Positions 8,878 through 17,964 are shown, numbered from the stretch's first letter. The stretch is DNA of 64,000 bases from Desulfovibrio sp. Fe33 (GCF_028532725.1 NZ_JAQKGU010000009.1:62001-126000); one strand, 5' to 3'. Notes: a model not told the origin generated them from the sequence alone. Translations and numbers: made by a program.

Positions 8878-9549
8878 CTACACATAGTTCGGATAGTCGG
8901 TGCACAACAGGTGAAGCGGAGCTTCATCCTCGTCGATTTCAGGGAAACGGGCCTGCGGTTCATGGAACCTGTTGTCGGTGTTGTCGTCGTTCACGGACGA
9001 AACTTCGCCCACCAGGACTTTGCCCTTGCCGGGCTCGCCGTAGAAGCGGTGGTACATGCCCTGTTCGAGAAATATGGATTCGCCGGGCGTCAGGATGATC
9101 TTTCCGCCGGGCTGGACGATGCGGGTAAAGCCGTCCACGGAAACGGCCAGGGGTTCCCGGGCCAGCTCTTCGGAGGGGGTGGAGCCGTACAACTCGATAA
9201 CCAGGTTGCCGCCGCCCCGGTTGATGATGTCCTCGGTCTTGGCCCAGTGGAAGTGCATGGGACAGACTTGGTCTTCCCGGACGATCATGATTTTTTCCGC
9301 ATACTTCTTGGGGTGTCTGGCGGCGAGGTTGCCGTTGCGGATGGTAAACAGGATCAGCCCCCGATGCTCGAAATCGCCCGCCCCGTAGTCGGTCAAATCC
9401 CAGCCGAGCTGGTTTTGGACCACTTCTGACGCGCCCTTGCCCTTCCATTGCTCCGGAGACCAGAAGGCCCACGGCGGCAGGGCGAACCGGAAGGAGGCGA
9501 AGAAGTCCTTGGCGTCCTGGATAAGGGTGTTGATTTCGCTGCGTTTCAT
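8878..9549 (-). CDS. D-lyxose ketol-isomerase family cupin
   Basis: A 223-residue protein of the D-lyxose/D-mannose isomerase family (YdaE-like cupin), which interconverts D-lyxose and D-xylulose, or D-mannose and D-fructose, with a divalent metal. The metal-site pattern of the family is visible: CPMHFHWAKTEDI supplies two His and a Glu, and a later His sits in EQGMYHRFYG. The length matches characterised members. It stands alone between the tandem repeat and bactofilin, so the natural substrate is unclear. It has its own terminator. Confidence 0.85.
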   Translation of the reverse strand: MKRSEINTLIQDAKDFFASFRFALPPWAFWSPEQWKGKGASEVVQNQLGWDLTDYGAGDFEHRGLILFTIRNGNLAARHPKKYAEKIMIVREDQVCPMHFHWAKTEDIINRGGGNLVIELYGSTPSEELAREPLAVSVDGFTRIVQPGGKIILTPGESIFLEQGMYHRFYGEPGKGKVLVGEVSSVNDDNTDNRFHEPQARFPEIDEDEAPLHLLCTDYPNYV

Positions 9550-9742
9550 GTCGTCTATCTAGGTGAGCCGGTTGGCCGCGTCAAGGGGAAGCAAGGGTCG
9601 GAAGGGCGACTCTGTAACATTCACCGTAACAAAAAGAGGTGGCGTTCGGCATCGGCCGGGTATATAGGAAAAATCTGCTCTGACGCTATGACCGCAACAC
9701 GGGACGGCCCTGCCGCCCGATAACGTGTGAGGAAGATTATAT

Positions 9743-10213
9743 ATGGGCCTCTTTTCTCAAGAGAAAGCCAAGGAAAATTCCGAATTGAACGCCTTCCTGG
9801 GCGTGGGTACCGAATACAAGGGTAAGCTTGAATTCGTCGGCACCGTCCGCATCGACGGCCGGTTTGAGGGCGAAATCACCACCGACGGCGTGCTCATCCT
9901 GGGCCGTAAGGCCTACATCGAGGGGCTGGTCCGCGTGGGACAGCTCAACTCCTGTGGTGAAATCCGCGGCGAAGTCCACGTCAAGGAAAAGGCCGTGTTC
10001 GAAAAGACCAGCGTGCTCAAGGGCAGCCTTGACACATCGGTCCTTGTTGTGGAACAGGGCGCTCTGGTCGAAGGGACCATCCACATGACCGGCGCGGAGA
10101 CTATGGCCTCCAAGCCCAAGGTCGTGTCTGCGAATTTCGGCGGCAGCGCAACAGAGCCCGCCGCCGGCGAACCTGACGTCGCCAAGACCGGCTCCGACGA
10201 CGGCGGGGCCTAA
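9743..10213 (+). CDS. Bactofilin (polymer-forming cytoskeletal protein)
   Basis: A 156-residue protein with the DUF583 right-handed beta-helix core (about residues 25-115: VGTVRIDGRFEGEI, GEIRGEVHVKEKAVF, GSLDTSVLVVEQGALVEGTI), flanked by short disordered tails. Bactofilins form nucleotide-independent filaments that position envelope machinery. The ATG follows GTGAGGAAG. It is followed 12 bases later by a 52-residue gene, probably in the same operon. Confidence 0.9.
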   Translation: MGLFSQEKAKENSELNAFLGVGTEYKGKLEFVGTVRIDGRFEGEITTDGVLILGRKAYIEGLVRVGQLNSCGEIRGEVHVKEKAVFEKTSVLKGSLDTSVLVVEQGALVEGTIHMTGAETMASKPKVVSANFGGSATEPAAGEPDVAKTGSDDGGA

Positions 10214-10225
10214 CGGAGGTTTACG

Positions 10226-10384
10226 ATGTTTGAAGTAGTTATCGAGACAATGGGCAGGGAATACGTCGCCTTCACCACTGAAGACGCTCGTGAGGCCGAA
10301 CTGATTCGGCAGCGCCACATCCGTTCTCTCACCGACGGCATGGCGTACATCCGCGAAACCAAGCCCGAAGAAGACAAGAAGTAA
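10226..10384 (+). CDS. Small conserved-looking 52-residue protein
   Basis: An acidic/basic mixed 52-residue protein (MFEVVIETMGREYVAF to the C-terminal KPEEDKK), preceded by ACGGAGG at good spacing and placed between bactofilin and a strong terminator. No membrane segment or known domain. The operon position and a good ribosome binding site support a real gene. Function unknown; a partner of bactofilin is possible but only by position. Confidence 0.7.
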   Translation: MFEVVIETMGREYVAFTTEDAREAELIRQRHIRSLTDGMAYIRETKPEEDKK

Positions 10385-10410
10385 CCGGCTCGTTCCGGTT
10401 GCCCGAATGA

Positions 10411-10452
10411 TCGGCCCGCCGACGCACATGCGCCGACGGGCCGACCGTTTTT
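10411..10452 (+). terminator. Terminator after the bactofilin operon
   Basis: TCGGCCCG and CGGGCCGA pair around a GC-rich loop, followed shortly by GTTTTT. Confidence 0.8.
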
Positions 10453-10568
10453 CAAGCCGTTGACAGCCGGGCGCGCCCGGGTATCCCTGGCGAAGCCCGT
10501 CCCAACGCTGTTTACCTCGCGGGCGATATGTGAGAAGGTCCGCCCAAGTTCGCACGGGAGTTCTCTTC

Positions 10569-11777
10569 ATGGAAAAGATCATATTGGTGCATGTGACGGG
10601 CGGCGACCGGCCCGGTCTGACGGCGGAACTGTCCGACGTCCTTGCAAGCTACGAAGTGGATGTGCTCGACATCGGCCAGGTGGTCATCCACAACTTTCTG
10701 ACCCTCGGCATTCTCATTCGCCTGCCTGCCAATTCCCAGCCGGTGCTCAAGGACCTGCTTTTCAAGGCGCACGAGCTGGGCGTGACCATGAAGCTCCATC
10801 CCCTTGACGAGGATAAATACAATTCCTGGGTGGGCGAGGCGCACAGGCCGCGCTACATCATAACCCTGCTGGCCCGTTCGGTCTCCGCGGCGCAGATCGC
10901 CGCCATCACCAAGGTGGTCTCCGAGGCCGGGCTGAACATCGACACCATATACCGCCTTTCCGGCCGCGTGCCCCTCGACTGCAACGACTACGAGTGCTCG
11001 CGCGGCTGCGTTGAATTCACCGTGCGCGGCACCCCCCGGGACGTGGCGGAACTCCGCGCCAAGTTCCTGGAAATATCCTCCCAGTTGATGGTCGACATCG
11101 GTTTCCAGGAGGACAACATCTTCCGGCGCAACCGCCGCCTGGTGGCATTCGACATGGACTCCACCCTGATTCAGGCCGAGGTCATCGACGAACTGGCCAA
11201 GGAGGCGGGCGTGGGCGATCAGGTGGTCGCCATCACCGAGTCCGCCATGCGCGGCGAGCTGGACTTCAAGCAGTCACTGCGCAAACGGCTTTCCCTGCTC
11301 GAAGGCCTCGACGAATCCGTGCTGCAAAGGGTCGCCGACCGTCTTCCCATGTCCGAGGGCGCGGAAAAGCTCATTTCCAACCTCAAGAACGTGGGCTACA
11401 AGATCGCCATCCTGTCCGGCGGCTTCACCTATTTCGGAGACATCCTGCGCCGACGCTACGGCATCGACTACGTCTACGCCAACGAACTTGAAATCGTGGA
11501 CGGCAAGCTCACCGGGCGGGCCGTTGGCGATATTGTGGACGCCCAGAAGAAGGCCGAGCTGCTCCAGTCCATCGCCGCCCAGGAAGGCATCTCCCTGCAA
11601 CAGGTCATCGCGGTGGGCGACGGCGCCAACGATCTGCCCATGCTCAATCTCGCCGGATTGGGCATAGCCTTCCACGCCAAGCCCAAGGTCAAGCAGGGCG
11701 CGCGTCAGGCCATCTCCACCCTCGGCCTCGACGCCATTCTCTTCCTCATCGGTATGCGCTCCCGCGACGTGCTGTAG
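10569..11777 (+). CDS. serB: Phosphoserine phosphatase with N-terminal ACT domains
   Basis: Hydrolyses O-phospho-L-serine in the last step of serine synthesis. The 402-residue protein has two ACT-like regions (about 1-85 and 90-175) and a HAD domain with the nucleophile motif FDMDSTLI (Asp195, Asp197), the SGGF motif II and the GDGANDLPML metal-binding motif. ACT domains usually give amino-acid regulation. A GTG further upstream at 10530 is in frame, but the ATG at 10569 after CGGGAG starts exactly at the ACT domain and is preferred. Confidence 0.93.
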   Translation: MEKIILVHVTGGDRPGLTAELSDVLASYEVDVLDIGQVVIHNFLTLGILIRLPANSQPVLKDLLFKAHELGVTMKLHPLDEDKYNSWVGEAHRPRYIITLLARSVSAAQIAAITKVVSEAGLNIDTIYRLSGRVPLDCNDYECSRGCVEFTVRGTPRDVAELRAKFLEISSQLMVDIGFQEDNIFRRNRRLVAFDMDSTLIQAEVIDELAKEAGVGDQVVAITESAMRGELDFKQSLRKRLSLLEGLDESVLQRVADRLPMSEGAEKLISNLKNVGYKIAILSGGFTYFGDILRRRYGIDYVYANELEIVDGKLTGRAVGDIVDAQKKAELLQSIAAQEGISLQQVIAVGDGANDLPMLNLAGLGIAFHAKPKVKQGARQAISTLGLDAILFLIGMRSRDVL

Positions 11778-11798
11778 GCGTTGAAAAACGCCTGGTGA

Positions 11799-11843
11799 GG
11801 AGAGAGGGAAACCCTTTGGATAAGGGGTTTCCCTCTCTCCTTT
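11799..11843 (+). terminator. Terminator after serB
   Basis: GGAGAGAGGGAAACCC pairs with GGGGTTTCCCTCTCTCC, a stem of about 16 bp, followed by TTTA. Confidence 0.85.
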
Positions 11844-12089
11844 ACAAGCCTGTCATGCCCAAAGGCATTGCGTCGGCGCAGGCATGAATAGCCGGGGAAA
11901 GGAAAAGGACTCTCCCCGAGGCGGGCCGCCGCAGGGGTGTTGTCCCATGCGGCGAAGGCGTTTCGGGTGGCGGGCGCGGGCCGGGCCGAATCGAAGGCAT
12001 CGTCACGGAAGTGAGCGTTGTCTAAACGGGGGAGGGCTGGTAAGGACGGGAGGGGAGCTCGAATACTGACAGAATATGCAGGAGGGGCC

Positions 12090-13223
12090 ATGTTCGACAA
12101 TGATAAGCCATACACCCTGGATTCGGTGGTGCGGATGGTTTTGGGGGCCGGTTTCTTCATCGGCATGGTTTGGCTGCTCGGGTATTTGTCGGGCGTGCTC
12201 GTGCCGTTCGTGGCGGCCTTGCTGGTGGCCTATCTGCTCAACCCCCTGACCTGTTTCCTGGAAAAGCGTGTGGGCAACCGAGGCGTGGCTGTGCTTCTGA
12301 CCATGCTCGTGCTGGTCGTGGGCACGGCTGCCGTGTTTCTGTTGGTTGTGCCCATGATGATAAACGAATTCGCGCACATGGGCCAGGTGTTGTCGCGTCT
12401 GGTCTCCAACACCGAGCTGGCCGACAAGGTCGCCGCCCACCTGCCGCCGGACATCTGGGCGTGGGTGCGTCAGACCGTGCAGTCGCCGGAGGTCCGGGAT
12501 TTGTTCACGGCTCAGGGCGCGCTCAATGCGGCCAAGACCGTCGCCGGGAATGTCGTTCCGGGCATCCGGGGCGTGGCCGTCGGCGCGATCAATGCCGTGG
12601 CCGGGATTTTCGGGGTGTTCGTCATCCTGCTCTACGTTATTTTCCTGCTGGCCGACTTCGGGCGTATCAAGGCCGGGTGGCAGGACTATTTGCCCGCCCG
12701 GTATCGCGAAAGCGTGACGGGTTTTCTGGGCGAGTTCGAGAAGACCATGGGCCTGTATTTCCGTGGACAGATCATCGTCTGCCTCCTCGTCGGTGTGCTC
12801 ATGTCCATCGGCTTTCTGCTCATCGGGCTGCCTTTGGGGCTGGTCATGGGAATGCTCATCGGCATCCTGAACATCGCCCCCTATCTGGGCGTGGCCGGGG
12901 TGATTCCGGTTCTTTTCCTGGCCGGGCTCGATTCGCTTGAGGCGGGGGAATCCGTTTGGGTGGGCATCGGGCTGGCCGTGGCGGTCATGGCCGTGGTCCA
13001 AGTAATCCAGGACGCCGTGCTGGTCCCCAAGATCCAGGGCGAGAGCCTGGGGCTTTCCCCGTGGCTCATTCTCCTTTCCCTGTCCATTTGGGGCAGGCTC
13101 CTCGGCTTTTTGGGCCTTTTGATCGCCTTGCCCATGACGTGCCTCTGCCTCTCCTATTATCGTCGCCTGCTGGCCGTTAAGGCGGCCGAAGCTCCTGCGG
13201 AGCCGCCTTCCGAAACAAACTGA
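12090..13223 (+). CDS. AI-2E family (PerM/YdiK-type) membrane transporter
   Basis: A 377-residue polytopic membrane protein of the AI-2E transporter (DUF20) family, with hydrophobic segments at both ends and the family region GLPLGLVMGMLIGILNIAPYLG. Members export autoinducer-2 or act as Na+/H+ exchangers or other permeases, so the substrate cannot be assigned. The ATG follows AGGAGGGG; an in-frame extension upstream overlaps the serB terminator region and is not used. It converges on a minus-strand LysE exporter. Confidence 0.88.
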   Translation: MFDNDKPYTLDSVVRMVLGAGFFIGMVWLLGYLSGVLVPFVAALLVAYLLNPLTCFLEKRVGNRGVAVLLTMLVLVVGTAAVFLLVVPMMINEFAHMGQVLSRLVSNTELADKVAAHLPPDIWAWVRQTVQSPEVRDLFTAQGALNAAKTVAGNVVPGIRGVAVGAINAVAGIFGVFVILLYVIFLLADFGRIKAGWQDYLPARYRESVTGFLGEFEKTMGLYFRGQIIVCLLVGVLMSIGFLLIGLPLGLVMGMLIGILNIAPYLGVAGVIPVLFLAGLDSLEAGESVWVGIGLAVAVMAVVQVIQDAVLVPKIQGESLGLSPWLILLSLSIWGRLLGFLGLLIALPMTCLCLSYYRRLLAVKAAEAPAEPPSETN

Positions 13224-13326
13224 TGTGGGCGGCTCGTCGCGCCGCCGCCCGGTCCTGTCTACTCCATTCCGCTTCGGGATGGAGCGGCTCGGCCGCGTCT
13301 TGTCGAAAGGATTGTTCCGAAACCGG

Positions 13327-13950
13327 CTAGGCCCGTTTGAGGGCGGCGGTGAGGATGCCCGCGCCGATGAGCGAGGTGCCGCCGATTCTGTTTATGAGCC
13401 GCATGGAGCCGGGATTGGCGACAAGGCGGCGAGCCTGGACGGCGAGGAGGGCGTAGAACAGGGCCACAAGCATGGTCAAAATCTGGACCGTGACTTCGAG
13501 AATGAGCAACTGGGGCAGATAGGGGCGGCTCGGGGTGATGAACTGCGGCAGGAAGGCGCACAGGAAAACGATGGCCTTGGGGTTGGTCGCCGTGACGACG
13601 CAGGCGTTGAGCAGGTGGGTTCTGTTTTTCGCGGGCTGGGCGGATTTCGGACCCGAGCCGGTATTCGGCTCGGCCAGCCAGGTCTTGACGCCCAGATAGA
13701 CGAGGTAGGCGGCTCCTGCCCATTTGAAGAGCGTGAACAGTTCGGCGGAAGCGGCCAGCAGCACGCCCAGTCCGGCCAGGGAGGCCGCGGCGGCCACGGC
13801 GTTGCCCAGCCCCACGCCGAGGGCGAGCGGCACGGCGGCGCGTCTGCCCTGCGCCAGAGCGCTGCCCACCACCATCATCACGGTGGGGCCTGGGATGAGC
13901 AGCACCGCCACGGTGGCGGCCAGAAACACCAGATAGGTATCCAATTCCAT
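13327..13950 (-). CDS. LysE/RhtB family amino-acid exporter
   Basis: A 207-residue membrane protein with about six hydrophobic segments and the LysE/RhtB signature near the N-terminus (LIPGPTVMMVVGSAL, then GVGLGNAV). Family members export basic amino acids, homoserine or threonine. The substrate here is unknown. It is a single gene on the minus strand between the AI-2E permease and a histidine kinase. Confidence 0.9.
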   Translation of the reverse strand: MELDTYLVFLAATVAVLLIPGPTVMMVVGSALAQGRRAAVPLALGVGLGNAVAAAASLAGLGVLLAASAELFTLFKWAGAAYLVYLGVKTWLAEPNTGSGPKSAQPAKNRTHLLNACVVTATNPKAIVFLCAFLPQFITPSRPYLPQLLILEVTVQILTMLVALFYALLAVQARRLVANPGSMRLINRIGGTSLIGAGILTAALKRA

Positions 13951-14066
13951 GTGGGCTCCGGGTTGCGGGAAAGCCTATCTTGAATCTGACAGGACAAGCC
14001 GGTTCCTTGTCAAGTCGGGCTTGCCCGGGAATCGCCGCCGCCGGGCCGCCTCGCGGCTGTGCGGAT

Positions 14067-15461
14067 TTAGGAGTGCTCGAAGGGGAGGACGAACGAGAAC
14101 ACGTTGCCCTCCTCGGTGTGGGCGTAGGAAACCTTGCCGCCGTGCAGTTCGACCACCTGCCTGACGAAGTAGAGACCATGCCCCGTGCCGGGTCTGCTGG
14201 CCACGTTCTTGGCGCGGAAGCCCGGCTTGAAGACTTCCAGCGGTTCCTTCAGGTCAAGCGGGTTGCCCGTGGAGGCGACCCACAGACGGATGCCGGGCTT
14301 GTTCGGGCCGAAGAAGTCGTCGATGATCTTCCAGCCGTAGGATACGCGCTGTTCCTTGCCGCCGCCTTTCACCGGCATCTTTTCCGTGTATTTGAGGGCG
14401 TTGGAAAGAATATTGTCCAGGACCTGGGCGATGAGCCCCCGGTCGAGGGTCAGCCGTATCACGTGATCCTCGGCGCATTCATGCGCCAGCGAGAGCCGTA
14501 TGTTGCGTTCTTCGAAGCGGTGACGGAACCGTTCGACGACCGGGTCGACGACCGTGGTGCGCAGGTTCACGTCCCGCTTGTCGAGCACGTAGCGCCCCTC
14601 TTCGAAATGTTGCCGCCTGAGCAGGGTCTCAAGGAACATCGAGGTGGACTCGTAGTGGCTGTAGATTTCCTGGTATTGAGCCTCGATGCCGCCGACGATC
14701 TGCGCCAGCCTGTTGCCCTCGCGGATTTGATCCGGGTTCGCGTTCTTGTTCATTCCCGTGAGGATGGATGTGGTGGTCAGGTGCAGCTCCTCGATCTTGC
14801 GCTTGAGCCGGTTGAAATAGAGCTTGAAGTACATGTTGGGCACGATGACGTTGTGCCCGATGTCCTGGACCATGGATTTGATGAAGGCAATATGCTCGCG
14901 GTTGCGGGCGCGGATGATGCGGTGGTGAAGCTGGTAGCCGACGCGGTTGACGTATTTTTCGAGGAAGAGGCGGATATGGCCGGGTAGGCCGGAGCAGGGG
15001 CGCATGACGAAACAGCCCAGGACGTTGTGGGGCGGTTCGAAGGCGAGCATGTCGTTGAATTCCGGGTTTCCCCGGATGGGGATGTGCATGTTCTCGCCCT
15101 TGATTGTCAGGCGGTGGTTCATCACGTCGCTCCAAGGCAGTACGGACTCCTTGTCGCATTTCCCGGAAGAGCAGGCGGCCAGGGCGAAGGTCTCCTCGTC
15201 CTCCAGGATGTACATGGTCGATTCCAGGCCGAACAAGGCATGGGGTATGGCCATGCAGACCGCGTAGAACATTTCCCGGCCGCGCATTTCCTGCGAGAGC
15301 TCGAAGAAGATGTTCAGGGCGATGTTTTGCCGCCGGGAAAAGTCGTACCCGTCGTAGTCGAGGAATTTTGCCTCGATGCGTTCCTCCACGAGGGCGAGCC
15401 GCTCTTCGTCGGTGATATCGAGCAGGCTTTCGTTCTGGGCGTGGGTGTCGGGGTTGTTCAT
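14067..15461 (-). CDS. Soluble sensor histidine kinase
   Basis: A 464-residue protein without membrane segments. The N-terminal half looks like a GAF-type sensory region (about 60-190). A helical region follows containing DIGHNVIVPN as a candidate phospho-acceptor site, which is unlike the usual HELRTPL H-box. The C-terminal HATPase_c domain has the N-box DNILSNALKYTEK and the G-box GTGHGLYFVRQVVELHGG. No response regulator is adjacent. The start is uncertain: ATG at 15461 is chosen over an upstream TTG at 15530; neither has a strong ribosome binding site. Confidence 0.8.
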   Translation of the reverse strand: MNNPDTHAQNESLLDITDEERLALVEERIEAKFLDYDGYDFSRRQNIALNIFFELSQEMRGREMFYAVCMAIPHALFGLESTMYILEDEETFALAACSSGKCDKESVLPWSDVMNHRLTIKGENMHIPIRGNPEFNDMLAFEPPHNVLGCFVMRPCSGLPGHIRLFLEKYVNRVGYQLHHRIIRARNREHIAFIKSMVQDIGHNVIVPNMYFKLYFNRLKRKIEELHLTTTSILTGMNKNANPDQIREGNRLAQIVGGIEAQYQEIYSHYESTSMFLETLLRRQHFEEGRYVLDKRDVNLRTTVVDPVVERFRHRFEERNIRLSLAHECAEDHVIRLTLDRGLIAQVLDNILSNALKYTEKMPVKGGGKEQRVSYGWKIIDDFFGPNKPGIRLWVASTGNPLDLKEPLEVFKPGFRAKNVASRPGTGHGLYFVRQVVELHGGKVSYAHTEEGNVFSFVLPFEHS

Positions 15462-15575
15462 TCGCGCACGTCCGGCGGTTTGAGTATGCGGATTTGGTTT
15501 ATATGTACGCTTTTGGGATGGTTCTGACAAGAAAAGCGGGCGCGAAGTCCGTAACTCCGTTACGCCGGAAACGGT

Positions 15576-15603
15576 GAAAGGGCCGCTTGCGCGGCCCTTT
15601 CAG
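15576..15603. terminator. Perfect hairpin between the histidine kinase and the small ORF region
   Basis: GAAAGGGCCGC, TTGC loop and GCGGCCCTTTC. It lies upstream of the kinase on the minus strand, so it most likely ends the minus-strand transcript coming from 15.7 kb or beyond. Confidence 0.6.
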
Positions 15604-15677
15604 GGGTTGGAGGTCTGCTTTTGAGGAGGGGTTTTGAGGTTAGAAACTGCTTTTCAAGGGAGGTATGGTATATGCTG

Positions 15678-15875
15678 TCAGGCTCGGTCGTTGCGCCGTT
15701 TGATCCGGATGGGATGGGGGTTTGTCATCCGGACGGGCACAGGGACTTTGGCCTCGAAGCCGTTGGGTTCCCCGTCTTCCCGGACGCCGGGGGCGGCGTC
15801 CGGGTCGGTGAGGAGGGGCCGCCGCAACAACACGACGGCCAGGATGATGAGAGTGACGGTAACTGCATCAATCAT
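15678..15875 (-). CDS. Possible small membrane protein (65 residues)
   Basis: Begins MIDAVTVTLIILAVVLLRRPLL, a good single membrane segment, then a Pro/Arg-rich tail. No clear ribosome binding site. It lies between the hairpin at 15576 and a set of TTGCACAAT repeats that would form its upstream region. It may be a real short membrane protein or a chance frame. Confidence 0.35.
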   Translation of the reverse strand: MIDAVTVTLIILAVVLLRRPLLTDPDAAPGVREDGEPNGFEAKVPVPVRMTNPHPIRIKRRNDRA

Positions 15876-15955
15876 GATTTGCTATTAGCATAGGCCGTGC
15901 CAAACCATTGAAGCCTGTAATTTCAGCTAGTTGTAGACTTGTTGCATGTTCAACA

Positions 15956-16006
15956 TTTGTGCAATGTGATGTGCATTGCACAAAAAGATGTGCAGCGTTG
16001 CACAAT
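15956..16006. promoter_or_regulatory. Cluster of three TTGCACAAT elements (possible operator)
   Basis: TTTGTGCAAT at 15956-15965 and ATTGCACAAA at 15975-15984 form a perfect 10-bp inverted repeat with a 9-base spacer. A third copy, TTGCACAAT, is at 15998-16006. Such spacing is typical of a dimeric repressor site. It lies upstream of the small minus-strand ORF and just after the stop of the gene at 16018. The regulator is unknown. Confidence 0.5.
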
Positions 16007-16017
16007 GTGTGCGGGGA

Positions 16018-17076
16018 TCAGTTCATGAGCAGGGCGTAGACCGCGCCCACCAGGGCGATGGTCAGGCTGCGCGAGACCTGATTGTAGAGAATGAGCTTGA
16101 AGGCCATGCGCGGGCGGAAGATGCCTGCATAGTAGGGGAATTGATGGCGGAAGGCGCGCACGGGCGAGGAGAGCACATTGCCGAGCATGAGCGCCAGAAT
16201 GACCTGGACCTGGGTCAGGCTGGTGTCGGCGATGAGTGCGCTGGCCACGGCCAGCCCGGCGGTGAACTCGGCGGCCATGTGGAAGGCCACGATGGACAGC
16301 GCCTCGGGCGGCAGGAAGGTGAAGAGCGGGACGCCGTCCGCCATGGCCGACTGAATCCAGGCGAACAGGCCGAGCTGCTTGAGCACGAAGAACAGCGTGT
16401 AGATGGGGCAGGTGATATAGAGGATTTTGGGAAGCCGTTTGGTGAACCTTCGCCAGGCCTGCCTGAGCGCCTTGGACAGGGTGGCCGAAAGACGGCGTCG
16501 GATGATGAGCAGCACCTTGACGGGGCGTCGCCTGAATGCCCTCCAGGTTATCTTTGTCCCCGATTTGTTCCACTGCGCGTCGATCTCGGAAAGCCTGCAT
16601 GGCAGACACCCCTCCGGCAGGGGCGGGAGCAGAAATTTGCCTGCGAAGACGATGCCCATGGTTCGGAGGACCGACGCGAGCGCGGTCAGCCCCACGTAGG
16701 TGTAGGCCGCGGAGCCGATGAACGGGCTGGCGATGAAGAATATGGTCGGCAGGTGCAGGAAATAAGTGGGCAGGGAGTTGAACAGGTTGGAGAGGACCAG
16801 CTCTCGGTCCGACAGCTCCCCTTTTTCATGGGCTTCGGCGAGCATTGTGTTGGCAGTGAGCCCGGAGAAAAAGGCCATGGTGAAGCTGGCCGCCGACACG
16901 TCCTTGAGCCGGGCGCGCCGCGCCAGGGGGTCCGCCAGCTTGGCGGCATATCGGGTCCAGCGCAGGGACTCGATCAGGATGCCGACCATCAGGGCTATCG
17001 ATATGTAGAACGTCAGCCTGATGAGCGGCCAGAAAAGACCGTTCCAGAGTACCGGCCAGGAAAAGTCGATGGCCAT
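16018..17076 (-). CDS. Nucleoside-recognition (Gate) domain membrane protein
   Basis: A 352-residue polytopic membrane protein with two Gate/nucleoside-recognition-like blocks (about 20-130 and 215-350), separated by a basic cytoplasmic stretch rich in Arg (about 155-205). The family includes SpmA/SpmB-like proteins and transporters of unknown substrate. Its ATG is immediately after the panB stop, so the two are co-transcribed. Function beyond membrane transport is not known. Confidence 0.8.
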   Translation of the reverse strand: MAIDFSWPVLWNGLFWPLIRLTFYISIALMVGILIESLRWTRYAAKLADPLARRARLKDVSAASFTMAFFSGLTANTMLAEAHEKGELSDRELVLSNLFNSLPTYFLHLPTIFFIASPFIGSAAYTYVGLTALASVLRTMGIVFAGKFLLPPLPEGCLPCRLSEIDAQWNKSGTKITWRAFRRRPVKVLLIIRRRLSATLSKALRQAWRRFTKRLPKILYITCPIYTLFFVLKQLGLFAWIQSAMADGVPLFTFLPPEALSIVAFHMAAEFTAGLAVASALIADTSLTQVQVILALMLGNVLSSPVRAFRHQFPYYAGIFRPRMAFKLILYNQVSRSLTIALVGAVYALLMN

Positions 17077-17964
17077 TTACTTCTTTTTGGGTTTGATCTT
17101 GATCTTGCGGACCTGGGCCACCTCGTCGGTGGGCATGTAGAAGGTGTTCTTGTCGCCGGGGAACGTGGTGCGCCGGACTTCGGCGCAATACATCTCAAGG
17201 GCCTTGCGCGAATCATCGCCCAGTTCGGCGAAGCGGCGGACGAACTTGGGAGTGAACCTGTCGAACAGGCCCAGCGCGTCGTGGTAGACCAGAATCTGGC
17301 CGTCGGTCACGTTGCCCGCGCCGATGCCGATGGTCGGGATGGTCACGGCCTCGGTGATGACCTGGGCGGCCTCCACCGGCATGGCCTCCAGAACCACGCA
17401 GAATGCGCCGGCGGCCTCGACGGCCTGCGCGTCTTCGACGAGCACGCGGGTGGCCTCGGCGGATTTTCCCTGGGCCTTGAAACCGCCGAACCTGGCGAGG
17501 TGCTGGGGGGTCAGTCCCACATGGGCCATGACCGGCACGCCCGCTTCGGTCAGGGCGGTGATTTGCGGGGCCACGGTCTGGCCTCCTTCGAGTTTGACCG
17601 CCCTGGCTCCGCCCTCGCCCATGAGCCGATGGGCGGTGTCGAGCGCCCGGTCCACGGTGGCGAACGACATGAACGGCATGTCGGCCACGAGCAGCGCCCG
17701 CTTGACGCCTCTTGCGGCCGCCTTGGTGTGGTGGACCATCTCGTCCACGGTCACGGACAGGGTGTCCTCGCGGCCGAGCACGACCATGGCCAGGGAATCA
17801 CCCACCAGAACGAGGTCGACGCCTGCCTGGTCGGCGATGAGCCCGGACGGATAGTCGTAGGCGGTTATGCAGCAGATTTTCGCTCCGCCTTTCATGCCCT
17901 GGATGACCGGGGCGGTGACGGGCTTGGCCTTGGCCTGGGGGATGGTCTTCTCTGAGGTTGTCAT
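17077..17964 (-). CDS. panB: 3-methyl-2-oxobutanoate hydroxymethyltransferase
   Basis: First committed step of pantothenate synthesis: transfers a hydroxymethyl group from 5,10-methylene-tetrahydrofolate to alpha-ketoisovalerate. The 295-residue product has the family motifs ITAYDYPSG, LVGDSLAMVVLG (metal-binding Asp), VKLEGG and GIGAGNVTDGQILVYHD. It ends in a lysine-rich tail. No panC or panD lies next to it. It probably forms an operon with the membrane gene at 16018. Confidence 0.95.
   Translation of the reverse strand: MTTSEKTIPQAKAKPVTAPVIQGMKGGAKICCITAYDYPSGLIADQAGVDLVLVGDSLAMVVLGREDTLSVTVDEMVHHTKAAARGVKRALLVADMPFMSFATVDRALDTAHRLMGEGGARAVKLEGGQTVAPQITALTEAGVPVMAHVGLTPQHLARFGGFKAQGKSAEATRVLVEDAQAVEAAGAFCVVLEAMPVEAAQVITEAVTIPTIGIGAGNVTDGQILVYHDALGLFDRFTPKFVRRFAELGDDSRKALEMYCAEVRRTTFPGDKNTFYMPTDEVAQVRKIKIKPKKK

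Noticed and set aside
16018-17955. Large plus-strand frame (659 codons) across panB and the membrane gene
   Set aside because: Antisense shadow of two well-supported minus-strand genes; composition rich in Gly/Glu/His without domains.
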